From Anthopleura xanthogrammica (Eukaryota; Cnidaria; Anthozoa; Actiniaria; Actiniidae), in NCBI GenBank assembly GCA_964019055.1, contig OZ025212.1, forward strand, positions 3,513,266 through 3,577,265: 64,000 bases of DNA, given 5' to 3'. Both the position numbers and the translations under genes were made by a program. Each line of letters opens with the position of its first letter. Position 1 is the first letter of the stretch. The notes under the pieces were generated by a model, which worked only from the letters and a program-made list of their open reading frames with translations, was not told where the DNA came from and made no database searches. Positions 12,293 through 24,951 of this stretch are shown one piece after another.

Positions 12293-15200
12293 ATGGAGGA
12301 CCTATCGACCGTGTTCAAGATTTATTTAACTGTATTTTTCCTGTTTTATTTGCTTGAATGCTCTCGAAATTCAGTAGAAGGTGCTCCCACTACAGCCGTC
12401 AGGAAAACCAACATCGAAATAGTGAGTATAATAATGCTCGAGGTATTGAATCACTGTATTGTGTTTAGTTTTCTCCCTGCTGTGAGCTGAGAAAGGGCAG
12501 TGTATTTTGCAAAATTGTAGGGCTTTTAGAAAGCATTTATGTAGACAGAGAAAGAGAGGAAGAAACAGAGAGAAACAGAGTGAAATACCGGAATAGTTAT
12601 CGTCTGATATAGCTTTTATTAACCGAAGCTAAACCTAAAGTAATTTACCAAATTGATTTGCTCGAAATGAAGAGGTTTCATACCTTGGCAAGACTATATA
12701 TGTTTTTAACTTTTCAGATTGTTTTAGCTTACAACCACAACAATTATATGTCTACTTCTAGTGATAAACGTTTTCTCTTTGTGTATCCACTGCTAAATGA
12801 GATGTTAAAAGAATAAGTAATCATTTTGACCGGGGTCTGATCGACATCGTATGGGTGTATTTGACAGGATCTTTGAGCCTATAAACGAATATATTATCCT
12901 GGAAAAACGAATTCGATTCAGTTCGGTGAAAAAATTCCATTGACCTCAGAGGCATTTTCCCTAAGATCTTTTGGTTTCATTAAGAAAAATTATTTCCCTC
13001 GCTGTGTATTTTTGGTTTCGTGTATTTAATTTTTTTCTTGTGAATGGTTGTTTTAAATCATGGGTAGCTGTTATTGTGTCGTCATTCATCGATATGTGGA
13101 TCTGTTTTCAATTCATTAGTGAGCAATTGAGCTGACATTTTGGCAACGAAACAAAAAGCCGGTTAATCAGACAGAAGATGTGACGAGAGATCGCTTTTCT
13201 TTGTGCTTTCAAAGCAGATTCAAAATAAACAAATTACTTCATATACATCCTCATTTGCGCCAAAAAAATCCATTTTTTCACTTCCTAAAGAAGAGGAAAT
13301 GTACAGAAAATTGGTTCATATGGGGAAAGTAAAGTGAAACTCGAATTACGCGTACGGAAATCCCTCTTATTCTTGGGGTTTTTGCACTCCGTTTGTGATA
13401 TTAACTCACGATTCATCATCTTATGACGTAGAAACCACAAAACCGCAATTTTATTCAAGTACACAGACAGTACATTAGCGAAGCAATTTCTTCGGGCTGT
13501 GTGCAATCGGTGTGGCGAATCAATTAATTGTTTTTCTTTAGAAAACACGAATCACTCTAGAAAAAAAAACACACGAAATGACCTCCAATGTATAAATATT
13601 TTTCACTAATCTGTTTTTCTTTAACATATTTTTATTAAGAATTTTTATTTTTTAGATGATTCTATGAACTAAATTTTAGACCGTCGAGACAGTCGGTGTT
13701 CCAGAACATAATCACGATTTATGAATTTTATACTTTTAATAATTGTGAATTTATTTCAAGCCGCCTTAGCTTATCAGGCTGGTCATTTTAAAATGTAAAT
13801 TTTACCGGTGTCTCTAGGCGTCAGATCAAGTCTATAATCGTCTTAGTTCCATCTGTAATAATATTAGTCTGAAGGGATTATTCTTAATTCTTGTCCTTCA
13901 ATTTGCATGAATATGAACAATCATGAGTCTCCGGGTGACATCTTGGCTATCTCGTGACTGCTGGCGAGGTGAAGCTGTTCAAGATGGGCCTTGGATGGAT
14001 GCCTTTTTTGGGCTAGAGTAGACCAGGGGTCAAATCAGTTTATGCCGGGGAAACAAAAAGCATAAGGAAATGAAGCTGAGAGATGATCTTGTGATTAAAT
14101 CTTGTGAGGTTTGCCAAAAAAAAAAAAACACACGAATTTTGTCGACGACGACGAAGTTGATTAATTCTGAAAACTTTTTGATGGGAGGGTTAAGGAATTC
14201 TTTGGGCACAGGCTTCACATGACTCCAAAAACTGCAGATATAGTGGCAAAAACGTTGAAGACTATATAGTGATTTTGAAATCATCCAAGGCCAGAAATAC
14301 GTAGAGGCCACTTCAGTCAAGCTTGATGAAGAGAGTTCGCCAAGTCTAGACTAACGTTGAGTGTAAATGTGAGCGAGCAGGTTGATAAGCTAATGTCGTT
14401 CTCAGCACCGCATAACCCATGTTTCAAGAGGTTAAAACATGTTAAATGTGGAGATCTGAAGTTAAAGACCGCGTTTCCGTTCTCGTTGCGATGGTCTGAA
14501 AAACGTATACCGCGCGCAAATCAGTCTATCAACGGGTTTGCCTAAAAAATGTGGCTGTCGGTTGCAGTGCTACAAATAATGTATGAGAAAAGGAGCGCAA
14601 ACCATTAAAATGTAGATATGACAAAAACTTGCTAAATTCTATGTTGTTGAGTCATGCCCGAGACTAAAAAACCACAATTCATTTTTTGCTTTCTTTTAGG
14701 ATTATCTTACTAAGTATGGCTACCTCAAAGCCAAAGGTTCAGGCACCGGCAAACTAATGAGTCAGGAAGATCTAGCGCAAAGTTTATCGAGACTGCAAAG
14801 GTTTGCTGGTTTGAACGAGACGGGAATACTAGACGCAGCTACAATCAAACTGATGGGACAGTCGAGATGCGGCATGCCTGATGTGGGCTCTTCAGATAAC
14901 GCAAAACGACGACGAAGATATGTTTTACAGGGTACAAGTTGGAAGAAGAAGGTATGTGCTGAAATGGTGCTAATTAAAATTTTTTGCGACCGTCCTTTTG
15001 AAGTTATTTGTGGCTGGTTCATCCCTGACAATCCTCGTACCAAAAGAAACCAAGTACCCGTTAATCAGCTTTGCTGTAATAAAATGCGTTGCATATATGC
15101 ATGTACATCTTATGTAACTAAAACTATAACCGCTACATTTTTTATCCCTTCATCAGACACTCACGTACAGAATCGACAGATTCACAAAAGATTTAAGCAG

Positions 15201-18200
15201 TGCGGATCAGAAACGGATCTTCAAATGGGCCTTCGACTTATGGTCCAAAGAGAGTAAGATGAGCGTCACAGAAGCGTCTAAGTCACTGTCAAATGACCAG
15301 GTTGATATTTCGATCGAATTCGTCAGTGGAGCTCATGGTGATGGATATGCTTTTGACGGTCGTGGAGGCACCTTGGCCCATGCTTTCTATCCCCACGATA
15401 ACAGTGGTAAGTGAACCGGGATACTACGAAGTGGGAGAGGGGGGGGGGGGACCGTAGAATCGGAGAGTCAGGGGGAGGGCCGGGTGCGGTGGTTAGTACT
15501 ATGATGCTACGCAATACTCTAAATGTTATGCACACCTGGAGTCGATCGAGTTGAGCTTCATTAGTCAACACATCTTACAAGTTTTGACTGGCGCATTAGT
15601 ATTATCAAGACAATGTTTATATTACTTGACCACCTACGCTGTCAAGAATCTATGGGGGTCAGATCAGTGTTTGCTAAAGCTGACGTCCAAAAATCTGAAA
15701 AAATAAGATTCCAGTGCATTTGTTTACTTGGAATGAAGTTTTTGAAGGAAAGACATTGGTCCTAAAATTCAACTACTCTCTTCTTCTGTAATTTTGCAGA
15801 ATTTTCTGTATCCCTTTTGTACCCGAAAAAGGCACTTTTCATTGACTGTTTGTTTACTCATTGTGCCCCCTTCCATCCCGTCAGGTATTGCAGGAGATGC
15901 TCATTTTGACGACGCCGAGAGCTTCACGACAGGAAAACGCAAAGGCGTGAACCTTGACTGGGTAGCTTTGCACGAGTTTGGTCATAGTTTGGGCCTTGAT
16001 CACTCAACAGTTCGCGAGTCTGTCATGTACCCTTGGTACAAGGGATTCCTGGAGGACATCAAGTTGACTTCTGATGACATTAATGGCATAAGAGCTCTGT
16101 ATGGTAAGATATATTATTTTCTAGTTGTAGTTGTCCAGAACATGCACATGTTGAGCCTTTCACTGCGCTTCTGTATAGACGACCCCCGGCCTTTCACGTG
16201 ACGTCAAAGCAGCTCAATTTGGAGGACAAAACAAAAGAATTTTAATCTCCTGAGAATTGGAAACCTATTGTTTTGTCCTCCAAATTGAGCTGCTTTGACT
16301 TAACGTGCAAGTATCAGTCTATAGACGACATTTTGGGGCGTGTAAGAGGATGTTTAGAGGTTTTGGTAATTAAGGATGTAGATGTTTCTGGGTGGTAAGT
16401 CTTGAGGTTCAAGTTTGGTAAGCTTACTTCAGCCAGTATGTCTGACCGTCTGTATTGTAAGTAAATGAGTTAATGATGGTGGTTGAGCGAGTCAATGTAG
16501 GTTAGTCCATCGAGTCAGTCAGTGAGTCAATCGGCCGTAAGTCAAGTGATTCAATCACTGAGTCATGATTTCGCGTGAGAACTTCCCGTGGTCCATCTGC
16601 CATCTCTTAGTCTGTTAACTATCTTCCGGAGTAATACAAGGAAATACTTCAGTCAGTGAGTCTATATAGGTCCGTCCATTGAACAGTCAGTGAGTCAATC
16701 CTTAAGTCAAGTGATTCACTCCCTGAGTCTCACTCAATGTCGCGTGAGAACTTTCAGTGCACTGATCCATCTGCCATCTCTCAGTTCTCTGTTAACTATC
16801 TTGCAGAGTAATGAGGAAATTCTTCAGTCAATGAGTCAATATATGTCCGTCCACTGAGTCAGTCAGTGATTCAATCCCTGAGTCGCGTGAGAACTTCCCG
16901 TGTGCCATCTGCCATCTCTTCTCTATTAAGTACCTTGCAGAGTAATACTTTAGTCAGTGAGTCTATATAGGTCAATCCATTAAGTCAGTGGTTAGTCAAG
17001 TGATTCACTCCCTGAGTCTCACTCAATGTCGCGTGAGAACTTCCAGTGCACTGGTCCATCTGCCATCTATTCTCTGTTAACTATCTTGCGGCCGGGAGTA
17101 ATAGGAGGAAGAGGAAATACTTCGTTATATGGTCTGTCAATGTCCCTAATTCTAATTGCACGTTTTGTGCTGTATCCTCTCAACTGCCTTGGCATAGACC
17201 AGTGTCTCCAGCTGCGGATCTGCGGTCACTACTAGCCAGCAGATTCTCCACGTCAAGTGTAGCATTTCCCCTTCTAGTGTAGCGGTAATTCTAGGCCGGT
17301 TCAAAGCGGGGAAAAGCGCACAGGTTAATCTCCTTGCTTTTCTTTCTCACGGGAAAAACTCAAGAACGCCAACGCGTCTCCATGTCATTCGTCCCTAGTT
17401 CATTCAAAGTATGTTAAACCTCTTGTGGTTCCACCAACATATTGTTGGGTCTCCAACTTCAATGATGGAAGCGAAAGGTTCGAGTTCAGTATAGGTTAAG
17501 CTGTTGGCCCTAAGAGGAGCTAATTGGATTTAGGAAGATGTTTGTGGACCAAAGGCCAGGAAAATAGAGCAGTAGCGCTGGCCATAAAATGACAGCCATG
17601 AGTGGAATGAGTTGTCAAGACTTTTTTTGTAGCTTGTTGTTTGTGGTTGAAATTGTATCAATCGTCATTTTTTCGTTGCTGTTGTTAACCTCGCCAAGAG
17701 GTGTGGTTAATGTCAGTGTTGTATTGTTGTTGATGCTGTTGTGGTCATTGTTGAGGTTGAGCTTGCCGTTGCTTGTTCTTATTTTCGTTTTATCGCTCAT
17801 TGCCTAACACTGTCCTCTTCTTCCTCCACAAGGAGCACCAGAAAGACGTAAAGAACCAACCGGCAATCCCTTCACCAAACGAAGAAGACCAGGCAAACCT
17901 GTTATAGACGAATGCGAAGTAGAACGCTTCGACGCCTGGGTCTATTCAGCTGTAGAAAAAAAGACCTACGCCTTCATCGGCGATTATTACTTCATTGTGG
18001 ACCCCGAAACTATCGGGGTTATCAGGGGACCTCTTAAAATCGTTGACAAATGGAAAGAAGTTCAAACGCCAATTGACGCCGCTTATGCTCGAACCGACGG
18101 AAGGATTGTGTTTTTCCACGGGGGAACGTAAGTAATTTTATGTTTTATCCTAAGTTAGACAGCTTTTTCACTTGTGTCAAGTGGCTGCGCATCGAATCTT

Positions 18201-19758
18201 ACACCGCGCGGGCCTCGGAATTTGCCGTACGCTATGGTACAATCCACAATAACTGCACAGTTTATCATGGTGTATTTCACTACACTGCATGATTTCGTCT
18301 TGTTTCAGAATACAAGTAAGAATTGCGGAAAGTTGAAGCTCCCAAAGTTTCCGCAGCAGCTGTTTTAACGCTCTTGCATTCTTGACATACAAATAGCACG
18401 CAATACGATCTGCCATGCCACCGCTGCACGAAGCATGGAGCCAACCTGACTAATGGCGTTAATTAATCCTAAGCTTAATGTCATCGAATCGTAATTCTCC
18501 CCGATGTATATTTAGCCACTTCCGTTTCAATCTGATTTCAGTTGAGCAAAAACAATCACAGGAAAAAGTTCTTAATTGCTCGCTCCATTTCCGACCCATG
18601 GGCAAAAAGTCGTGTATCTAGATAAAGTGACGGAAAAGAGCATTACCATCTTGAAAAAGGCAAAAGTAGCGGCTTACTTTACATGACTCAAGCTGCACTC
18701 TGCAGCATTCAGTGATTCCACAAGGCACTCGACCTTTTTTAAGTGGCTGTATATTGCTAACACATGTATAAATCAAATATACAAACAAGTACAAAACAAT
18801 ATGTTTGACTTGGGGAACATTTTTTCATTTCTATGACTTTTCAGAAACATAATCAGCGTAAGGTCAAATCAAATTTGCACAACTCGGAAATAAAAAAGCG
18901 AAACGATCTGAAATTTTCGACACTAAGTCACATCATAGTTCTCTAAACCATATCGATGAATTCACCACTTTCCATACATCGGTTCATTGGTCAAACACAA
19001 AGCATTCAGTTGAGGCTACAAGGTTCAAAATTGAATAATCCCTCGAAACTACCTTGCAGCCTCAATTGAATGCTTTTCCTGTGACCATTGAACCGATGTA
19101 TGGAAAATAGTGAATCAATTTCATGACATTCATGAAATAAAAAGTTGTTGTTTTCTGGGTCTATGACGTCAAGAGCCAAAGACCAAAGAGTTCATTATTG
19201 CCTTTTTTCGTTTCCAGTTATTTGAAGTACTACGGTGGTTATCGTGAACAAGGACCAAGACCCATCAAAAATTATGGGTTACCTAAGGAACTCGAGAAAA
19301 TGGACGGTGCCTATGTGTGGGGACGTAACTCACGTACGTACTTCTGGAAGGGGGACAAATACTGGAGGTACAACGAAAGATACCGCAAAATTGATCCAGG
19401 GTACCCTCGGATTGTCAGTTCCATTTGGAAGAAGATTCCAATCAACATAGACACCATCATGAAATGGAGCGACGGTAAAACATATTTCTTTAAAGGGACT
19501 AAAGTTTATAAACTCGATGATTATACAATACAGTCAGATCATAATTATCCCAAGAGTGTAGCGCTAGAGTGGTTAAAGTGTGACCAAAGTAAACTCAAAG
19601 TCGAGACGACCACGCAGCCTACAGTGAATGTTACGTTTGTCAATACTACGAAAGTGTCAGTCAAAGCTGCTCAGGAGGGATATTCAGGGGGACAAAATTC
19701 CCTGCCTAGTATCCTTATCGTCGTGTTTGGCGTTCTGACTGCTGGCAGATTAATGTAG
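12293..19758 (+). CDS. Matrix metalloproteinase, secreted, furin-activated, probably GPI-anchored (MMP-b)
   Basis: Paralogue of the minus-strand MMP at 4585-7461. Six exons: 12293-12421, 14700-14951, 15157-15406, 15885-16103, 17833-18127 and 19218-19758; continuous phases give 561 aa. In order: signal peptide (about 1-30), propeptide with YLTKYGYL and cysteine switch SRCGMPD (Cys100), furin motif KRRRR before Tyr117, metal-binding HGDGYAFDGRGG, active site [11 protein letters not shown] (240-250, Glu241) and Met-turn VMYPWY. A basic hinge containing TKRRRPGK follows, then a hemopexin domain from DECEVERFDAW to EWLKC. A Thr-rich stretch with possible N-glycosylation sites leads to a 15-20 residue hydrophobic tail, suggesting GPI attachment. 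Exon 4 is 219 nt in both paralogues and phases match, so the pair arose by duplication. The switch has Ser where Pro is usual. The function on matrix substrates is inferred from family. Confidence 0.93.
16174..16326. mobile_element. MITE family A, copy 2 (MMP-b intron 4)
   Basis: Starts GTATAGACGACCC and carries CACGTGACGTCAAAGCAGCT, then CAATTTGGAGGACAAAAC. The reverse complement of the core lies at the other end, and the element closes with CAGTCTATAGAC. It sits about 70 bp after exon 4. The left arm contains both an E-box (CACGTG) and a full CRE (TGACGTCA). Confidence 0.85.
16400..17110 (+). repeat. Degenerate minisatellite in MMP-b intron 4
   Basis: Four imperfect units share CGCGTGAGAACTT (at about 16572, 16741, 16884 and 17030), CCATCTGCCATCTCT, TTAACTATCTTGC and CAGTCAGTGAGTC. 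Spacings of 169, 143 and 146 bp show that units vary in length by internal loss. Confidence 0.8.
18957..19118. mobile_element. Palindromic MITE in MMP-b intron 5
   Basis: The left end TTCACCACTTTCCATACATC followed by GGTTCATTGGTCA is complementary to TGACCATTGAACCGATGTAT followed by GGAAAATAGTGAA at the right end, with few mismatches. Internal GCATTCAGTTGAGGCT and GCCTCAATTGAATGC also pair. Its sequence is unlike family A. It ends about 100 bp before the last MMP-b exon. Confidence 0.75.
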
Positions 19759-21646
19759 ATAGGATTGTTAAGCGATTAGAAAGGGGTGGAGATGAGGCAA
19801 TGAAAATATTCTGAACTCTAGTTATCATGATTCCAATATATATCAATATAAATAGATGAATGGATTTTTATATTAGTTTTAAAACGATCAATTTTTATTT
19901 GACTGTGATTTGAAAAAGAAATTCTAGTTTTTGTAACATGATTTAGATATATTCAAATTCCAATTCACTATGAAATTCACCAAAAAATTGCTACTTCTAA
20001 ATGATTCAAATCATGCAGTAGGCACTGAAATCTACCAAGGGAATATTTATTATCCTTAGAACAATACAAGACCAAATATGGTCATTTGATGAGCGACTTC
20101 TTTGTTCGCGCCATTATTCTTGTGACGTCATGGCCGCCATATTGGATGTTATCGGGAAGACTTTTTACCGATATTATCCAATATGGCTGCAATTTCGTTT
20201 ACTCTAGTCAGAGAGAAAGCCAAAGAATATGGCAAATCTTCTTAAAAATGAAATTATGAAATATTCTGATTTGCGATTGGTTCTCTTAGTGGTCCATAAA
20301 CGTAATTACGGACCAGAACTGGAAAATAACTTAATGAATGAACTCTTCATGATACGAACTGACATTAAAAATCCTCAGTACTAAGATTAGCTTGCTCTGA
20401 GTAAAAATGAGTTCAATAGATAATATACCTTAAACCTCCCGTTCAAAGAGGTTATAATTCAGAGTATAGACCCCTTTCATGTGACGTCAAAGCAGCTCAA
20501 TTTGGAGGACAAAACCAAAGAATTTCAATCGCCTGAGAACAGGAAACCTCTTGTTTTGACCTCCAAATTGAGCTACATTTCGACGTGCTGCAAGGGGTTA
20601 AATAGCAGCGTTACCTATTTGTTTTTTATCCTTTGTAATTACTTCAAATTTATTACTTCGACAAGCAAGTTTTCTATTGATTCACGAAGTTGTGCTTAAT
20701 CAAGCTGTACATTTTATAAATATTACTTTAGCCAATTCGTTTCCAGGCTCCTTCTAACAAGCCACTAGAGGAGCCCTGAGTACTAGTCAATTAAACCTAT
20801 ATTGCAAATACTTCTTGTATGAAAGTAAAGTAAACGTGTATAAGATAGAAAATTGTATTTTTATGGATTATAGCGTTACTGTGTAACATTTTGTAAAGTT
20901 ATTATGTCAAAGTATTAATTTATTGTTGTATTTATTATACTGCTGTAAAATTATAATAAAAATCAGGACATTTTTACAGACTGTCACTGAATTCGTCTAT
21001 CTTTTTCAAAACCTCTTCCTTTATCACTGTTTAATTTCCTTGTTTTGAACCGGAACTTGCATTTATTCCCTATTTTTCCCTATTTCATTTTTATTTTCTT
21101 ATTGTATTCTTGGTTTCGAATCATTCCGAAGGAAGTAAAATAACAAAACCCATGGCCGCCATGTTGGCTAGGATGACAACGTTTATTGCTGTCACGTCCC
21201 TAATCAACTAGAGATGTTAGTATAGGACCACGAGTTCATCAGTTGAATTACTGTCAAGTGTTATCCTCTATATATAAACTAAGTTGATTTATTTGATTTA
21301 TTTGAAGATATAACAAAAGAATTCATTAAAAAATCTTTTGTCAAATTCTTCCAACATGGCGGCCATGACGTCAGGTTCAAACTAAGAATAGAGGAGTTTG
21401 ACGGAAAAATAATAAAAACTGTCTCCTTCGGGAAATAAAATATCGAATTTTATTTACAAGGGTGGATTTTGAAGGGGGGAAAACCCTAAACGTCCTCAAG
21501 CTCCGCTGAAACCTTACTAGGAGAACGTACAGAGTAAAAATAGCGCCGGCTGCAGAAAACTGCTCAGTGAAACGTTAATTTTCCATCTTTATCCTAACTC
21601 CCATTCAACCCTTACTACAATGCACAGCAACCTTGCTTGGGCTGCC
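19759..21646. other. MMP-b 3' flank and repeat-rich intergenic DNA
   Basis: AT-rich 3' flank. AATAAA-type signals occur only well downstream (ATAATAAAAATC at about 20952), so the 3' end of MMP-b is not fixed. An inverted repeat built on GCCATATTGGAT and ATCCAATATGGC lies at about 20130-20190. Similar ATGGCGGCCATG motifs occur near 21150 and 21357. No coding exon is recognised. Confidence 0.45.
20465..20600. mobile_element. MITE family A, copy 3
   Basis: TATAGACCCCTTTCATGTGA then CGTCAAAGCAGCTCAATTTGG opens the element, and CCAAATTGAGCTACATTTCG then ACGTGCTGCAAGGGGT closes it. The left arm keeps TGACGTCA, but the E-box is changed to CATGTG. Confidence 0.85.
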
Positions 21647-22162
21647 TGTGCTTTCTGGGACAGAATAAAGTGAGTCTTTCTTAGCGTGACTGATTTCTAC
21701 ATGACTTAACGATTGTGGGTTTTGTGGTTTACACCGTCTTTAGGAACTCGTTACTGACTAAGAAACTATCATGACTGTGCTTTCTGGGACAGAATAAAGG
21801 GAGTCTTGCTTAGCGTGACTGATTTCTACATGACTTAACGATTGTGGGTTTTGTGGTTTACACCGTCTTTAGGAACTCGTTACTGACTAAGAAACTATCA
21901 TGACTGTGCTTTCTGGGACAGAATAAAGGGAGTCTTGCTTAGTGTGACTGATTTCTACATGACTTAACGATTGTGGGTTTTGTGGTTTACACCGTCTTTA
22001 GGAACTCGTTACTGACTAAGAAACTATCATGACTGTGCTTTCTGGGACAGAATAAAGTGAGTCTTGCTTAGTGTGACTGATTTCTACATGACTTAACGAT
22101 TGTGGGTTTTGTGGTTTACACCATCTTTAGGAACTCGTTACTGACTAAGAAACTATCATGAC
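21647..22162 (+). repeat. 129-bp tandem satellite, four units
   Basis: Units start with TGTGCTTTCTGGGACAGAAT at 21647, 21776, 21905 and 22034, exactly 129 bp apart. They differ at only a handful of positions, such as AAAGTGAG versus AAAGGGAG and TTAGCGTG versus TTAGTGTG. The near identity points to recent amplification. Each unit contains ATGACTTAACGATTGTGGGT and GGAACTCGTTACTGACTAAG. No coding potential is seen. Confidence 0.95.
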
Positions 22163-22467
22163 TGTGTTTCAACGCCGGGAAGATTTGGTCGATGACGTCT
22201 GTTTCGGATGTGGTGAGAACCGAAAAACGTCTGTTTCCCTCTGTACTTCATTATTTCCGGTGAATAAGGATGCCATGTCTTGAGAAATTTTCACTTCCAG
22301 TATGATGTCAGCAAGCTCTTAATCTAACTGGCCAGACTTCCTACTTCGTGCTTGAAAGAATTCAATTTTTTTTTAAAACTGTGCTGCCATTATACTTCGT
22401 TCCATCCTATTTCTGATCCTAGTGCCTATCGTCCAGTGTATAATCTAGTCCTCCTCAAACATTTAGG

Positions 22468-22833
22468 TCAGAGAACTGTCTTCCCTCCCTTAGATAAATG
22501 GGTTTGTGGCACTTCGTAAGAAAGAGGTTCACCAGTATACAAAGAGATGGTACTCAAGGGAATGAAACGCTTGTCCCATTTCCCAGCCCAAGAGTTTGCA
22601 ATATCCGTGTCATGCAAACTCATTTTCCCAGCCCCAAAAAGGCGAATCTGAGCTCCCATTTTACCGCTTACACGTGCAAACTCCGTTACCACCAACATGG
22701 TCGCGTTGAAGTAACGTGCAAACAAAGATAACGTCTTTTTCCCCCTGCAAGCATCAATCATATCTAAGTGGTACATGACTTGGCTTAGTATCTGCAGAAG
22801 AATGCATTTCTCCGCCATTGCAGTTGGTTGCAT
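22468..22833 (-). CDS. Unassigned 121-codon ORF, doubtful
   Basis: An uninterrupted frame with a mixed amino acid composition and no recognised motif. It lies in repeat-rich intergenic DNA between the 129-bp satellite and a degenerate repeat array, and flanking splice sites do not extend it convincingly. It could be a chance ORF, an old transposon fragment or a small lineage-specific gene. No function is proposed. Confidence 0.15.
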   Translation of the reverse strand: MQPTAMAEKCILLQILSQVMYHLDMIDACRGKKTLSLFARYFNATMLVVTEFARVSGKMGAQIRLFGAGKMSLHDTDIANSWAGKWDKRFIPLSTISLYTGEPLSYEVPQTHLSKGGKTVL

Positions 22834-22939
22834 GAGTTAATCACGTATTTTCACAAACAGCTGTAATCACGTTAATCATACAGGTTCACTAAACGGCTGT
22901 AAACAGCTTGTAAATTGAACGACTTTACTTCCAAACCAC

Positions 22940-23700
22940 GCCAACGCGAAGCCAAAAAAGACCCCTTAAGAACAGCCAAGGTTACTGCGGTCATCAAAGA
23001 CATTGTGGGAAAATCTCTTTTCCTAGGTAACCAGGATGACACTGTTATCTTTACTGACTTTATTTCTTTACTAATTACTGAACGATATCCCGGAGTTCGT
23101 CAAGAACCCCCTAAGAAAAGAGCCAAGGTTACTGGGATCATCCAAAGACATTTTGGGAAAATGTCTTTTCCTAGGGTAACCAGGTTGACACTGTTATCTT
23201 TACTGACTTTATTTCTTTACGAATTACTAAACAATATCCCTGAGTTCGTCAAGAACCCCCTAAGAAAAGAGCCAAGGTTACTGGGATCATCCAAAGACAT
23301 TTTGGGAAAATGTCTTTTCCTAGGGTAACCAGGTTGAGACTGTGTTATCTTTACGGACCATTTATTTTTTTTTTGCGAAATTTATTTCTTTACGTATTAC
23401 TGAACAGAATCCTTGAGTTCGTCAAGACCCCCCTATAGGAAGAACCAAGGTTACTGCGGTCATCATAGACATTGTGGAAAAATATCTTTTCCTAGGGTAA
23501 CCAGGTTATCTTTTTGAGCAATATTCCTTTACGAATTAGTAAAAAGAATCCTGTAGTTCCTCAAGCCTCCCTAAGCAGAGCCAGTGCAGTTAACAAAGAC
23601 TGTGGGAAAATCTCTTTTCCTAGGTAATTAGGTTGACACTGTTATCTTTACTGACTTTATTTTCTTTACGAATTACTGAACAAAATCCTTGAGTTCGTCA
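22940..23700 (+). repeat. Degenerate tandem array, about 150-bp unit
   Basis: At least four units share AGCCAAGGTTACTG (about 22973, 23121, 23270 and, as AACCAAGG, 23442). Each is followed by ATCCAAAGACATTTTGGGAA and TCTTTTCCTAGGGTAACCAG, then TTATCTTTACTGACTTTATT. Spacings are about 148, 149 and 172 bp. A 137-codon frame through the first units is a by-product. Confidence 0.85.
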
Positions 23701-24951
23701 ATTAATTAATTAACCTTTTTAGCGGTTCATAAAGGGCAGCAAACACATGGCCCATTACAAGGATCATTACTCACTTGCTGATCGTAATCTTTCTTTACAA
23801 AATCCTTTGAAGTAAATACTTATAATATTTAATAGTTTTTTTTATACAATTTTTTAAATTCCAACTATTTCTAGCACGACTTCTACCAGTACCGTCTTCC
23901 TAGTTGGTTTTCCTTTCTTGTCTAATGAAAGAAAAGTCTGTTTTTAAAAACATAAGCAGGGAATTATAGTCCAGGCTTGTGATGGATACAGTATTCTAGG
24001 GAATTGAGAACAGTATTAAACCCGGGGTCCATTCTCGAGAATGCAGCACCGCGCGCGGCAGTTGAAGGACCAGTTATCCAAACTTTTCCCTTCTGTTTAT
24101 GTTCTACCACTAAACAAGAAAGAAAACCATTTCTAAACGCTGTTCCCTAGCACAACAGATCATCATCTCTACGCCTATTTACATCTATCTGGAGACTTAA
24201 TAATTTATGAGAGTTTGTTGGCACTAATCAAATCGTAAAGACACGACAACCAGCAAATAGATTAGTTATCTTTTAAATTTCAATCGACACAAGAACAGTT
24301 CGACAGCTTTGACTAACTTGGCAGGAAAAATGGCGCCTCTTTTCAGACTATGGCTAAACACGTGACCCCAATCTGAACTCCAATGACACGTGACAAGACC
24401 AAGATCAATAGATGTGACAAAATTAAGTGACAAAAAACCAGGTCGTAAACTTTCTCGCAGATTCGAGGCAAGGTTCGGAAGGTTATAACGGTTGCAACAC
24501 AAATTGAAAAACTGGACGAAGGTTTTCTTGTCTCTCAAAAAAAAAACGTGGCCATTCCGAATAGTTCTTGATGCACGAATCACAATTACCAACAGAAGAT
24601 TCCAAGTAGTGTCCATTCAGTAGTACACAGGAAGCCCAGCTTAAAGGCTTTCCAAACAGAAATGTCTTCCGAAAACCATGCCACAGTTATCCCAACAGAA
24701 ATGAAATTCCTTGGACATGGATAGAGTCATAAATAAGAGTAGTCCATAATCCCATACGGCGCCATTAATAACTGTTTTATAATACTATTAATCAGTATTA
24801 ATGATATCAATGACAACTTACGGTTGCCTAGCGACAGTCTTGTTAGCCATCTTCCTCCATATCATCGAGATTATTATTTACTATTAGTAATAATTCTTTT
24901 CTTACCAATAATTTATGATAGACTTCTGGAATTCATATAGTAAGTTTTGGA
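23701..24951. other. Intergenic DNA downstream of the C1orf198-like gene
   Basis: No recognised gene. A 116-codon minus-strand frame (24266-24616) has no domain signature. GTTGCCTAGCGAC at about 24822-24840 resembles an RFX half-site pair. This is probably the 3' flank of the gene ending at 24952. Confidence 0.4.

Noticed and set aside
14757..15257. 166-codon plus-strand frame over MMP-b exon 2
   Set aside because: The first part is real exon 2, but the rest runs through the intron and reads exon 3 in the wrong frame.
15794..16201. 135-codon frame over MMP-b exon 4
   Set aside because: Exon 4 with intronic extensions on both sides; the exon limits are 15885-16103.
22915..23328. 137-codon plus-strand ORF
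   Set aside because: It reads through a degenerate tandem array of about 150 bp and has repeated segments without a start context or domain.
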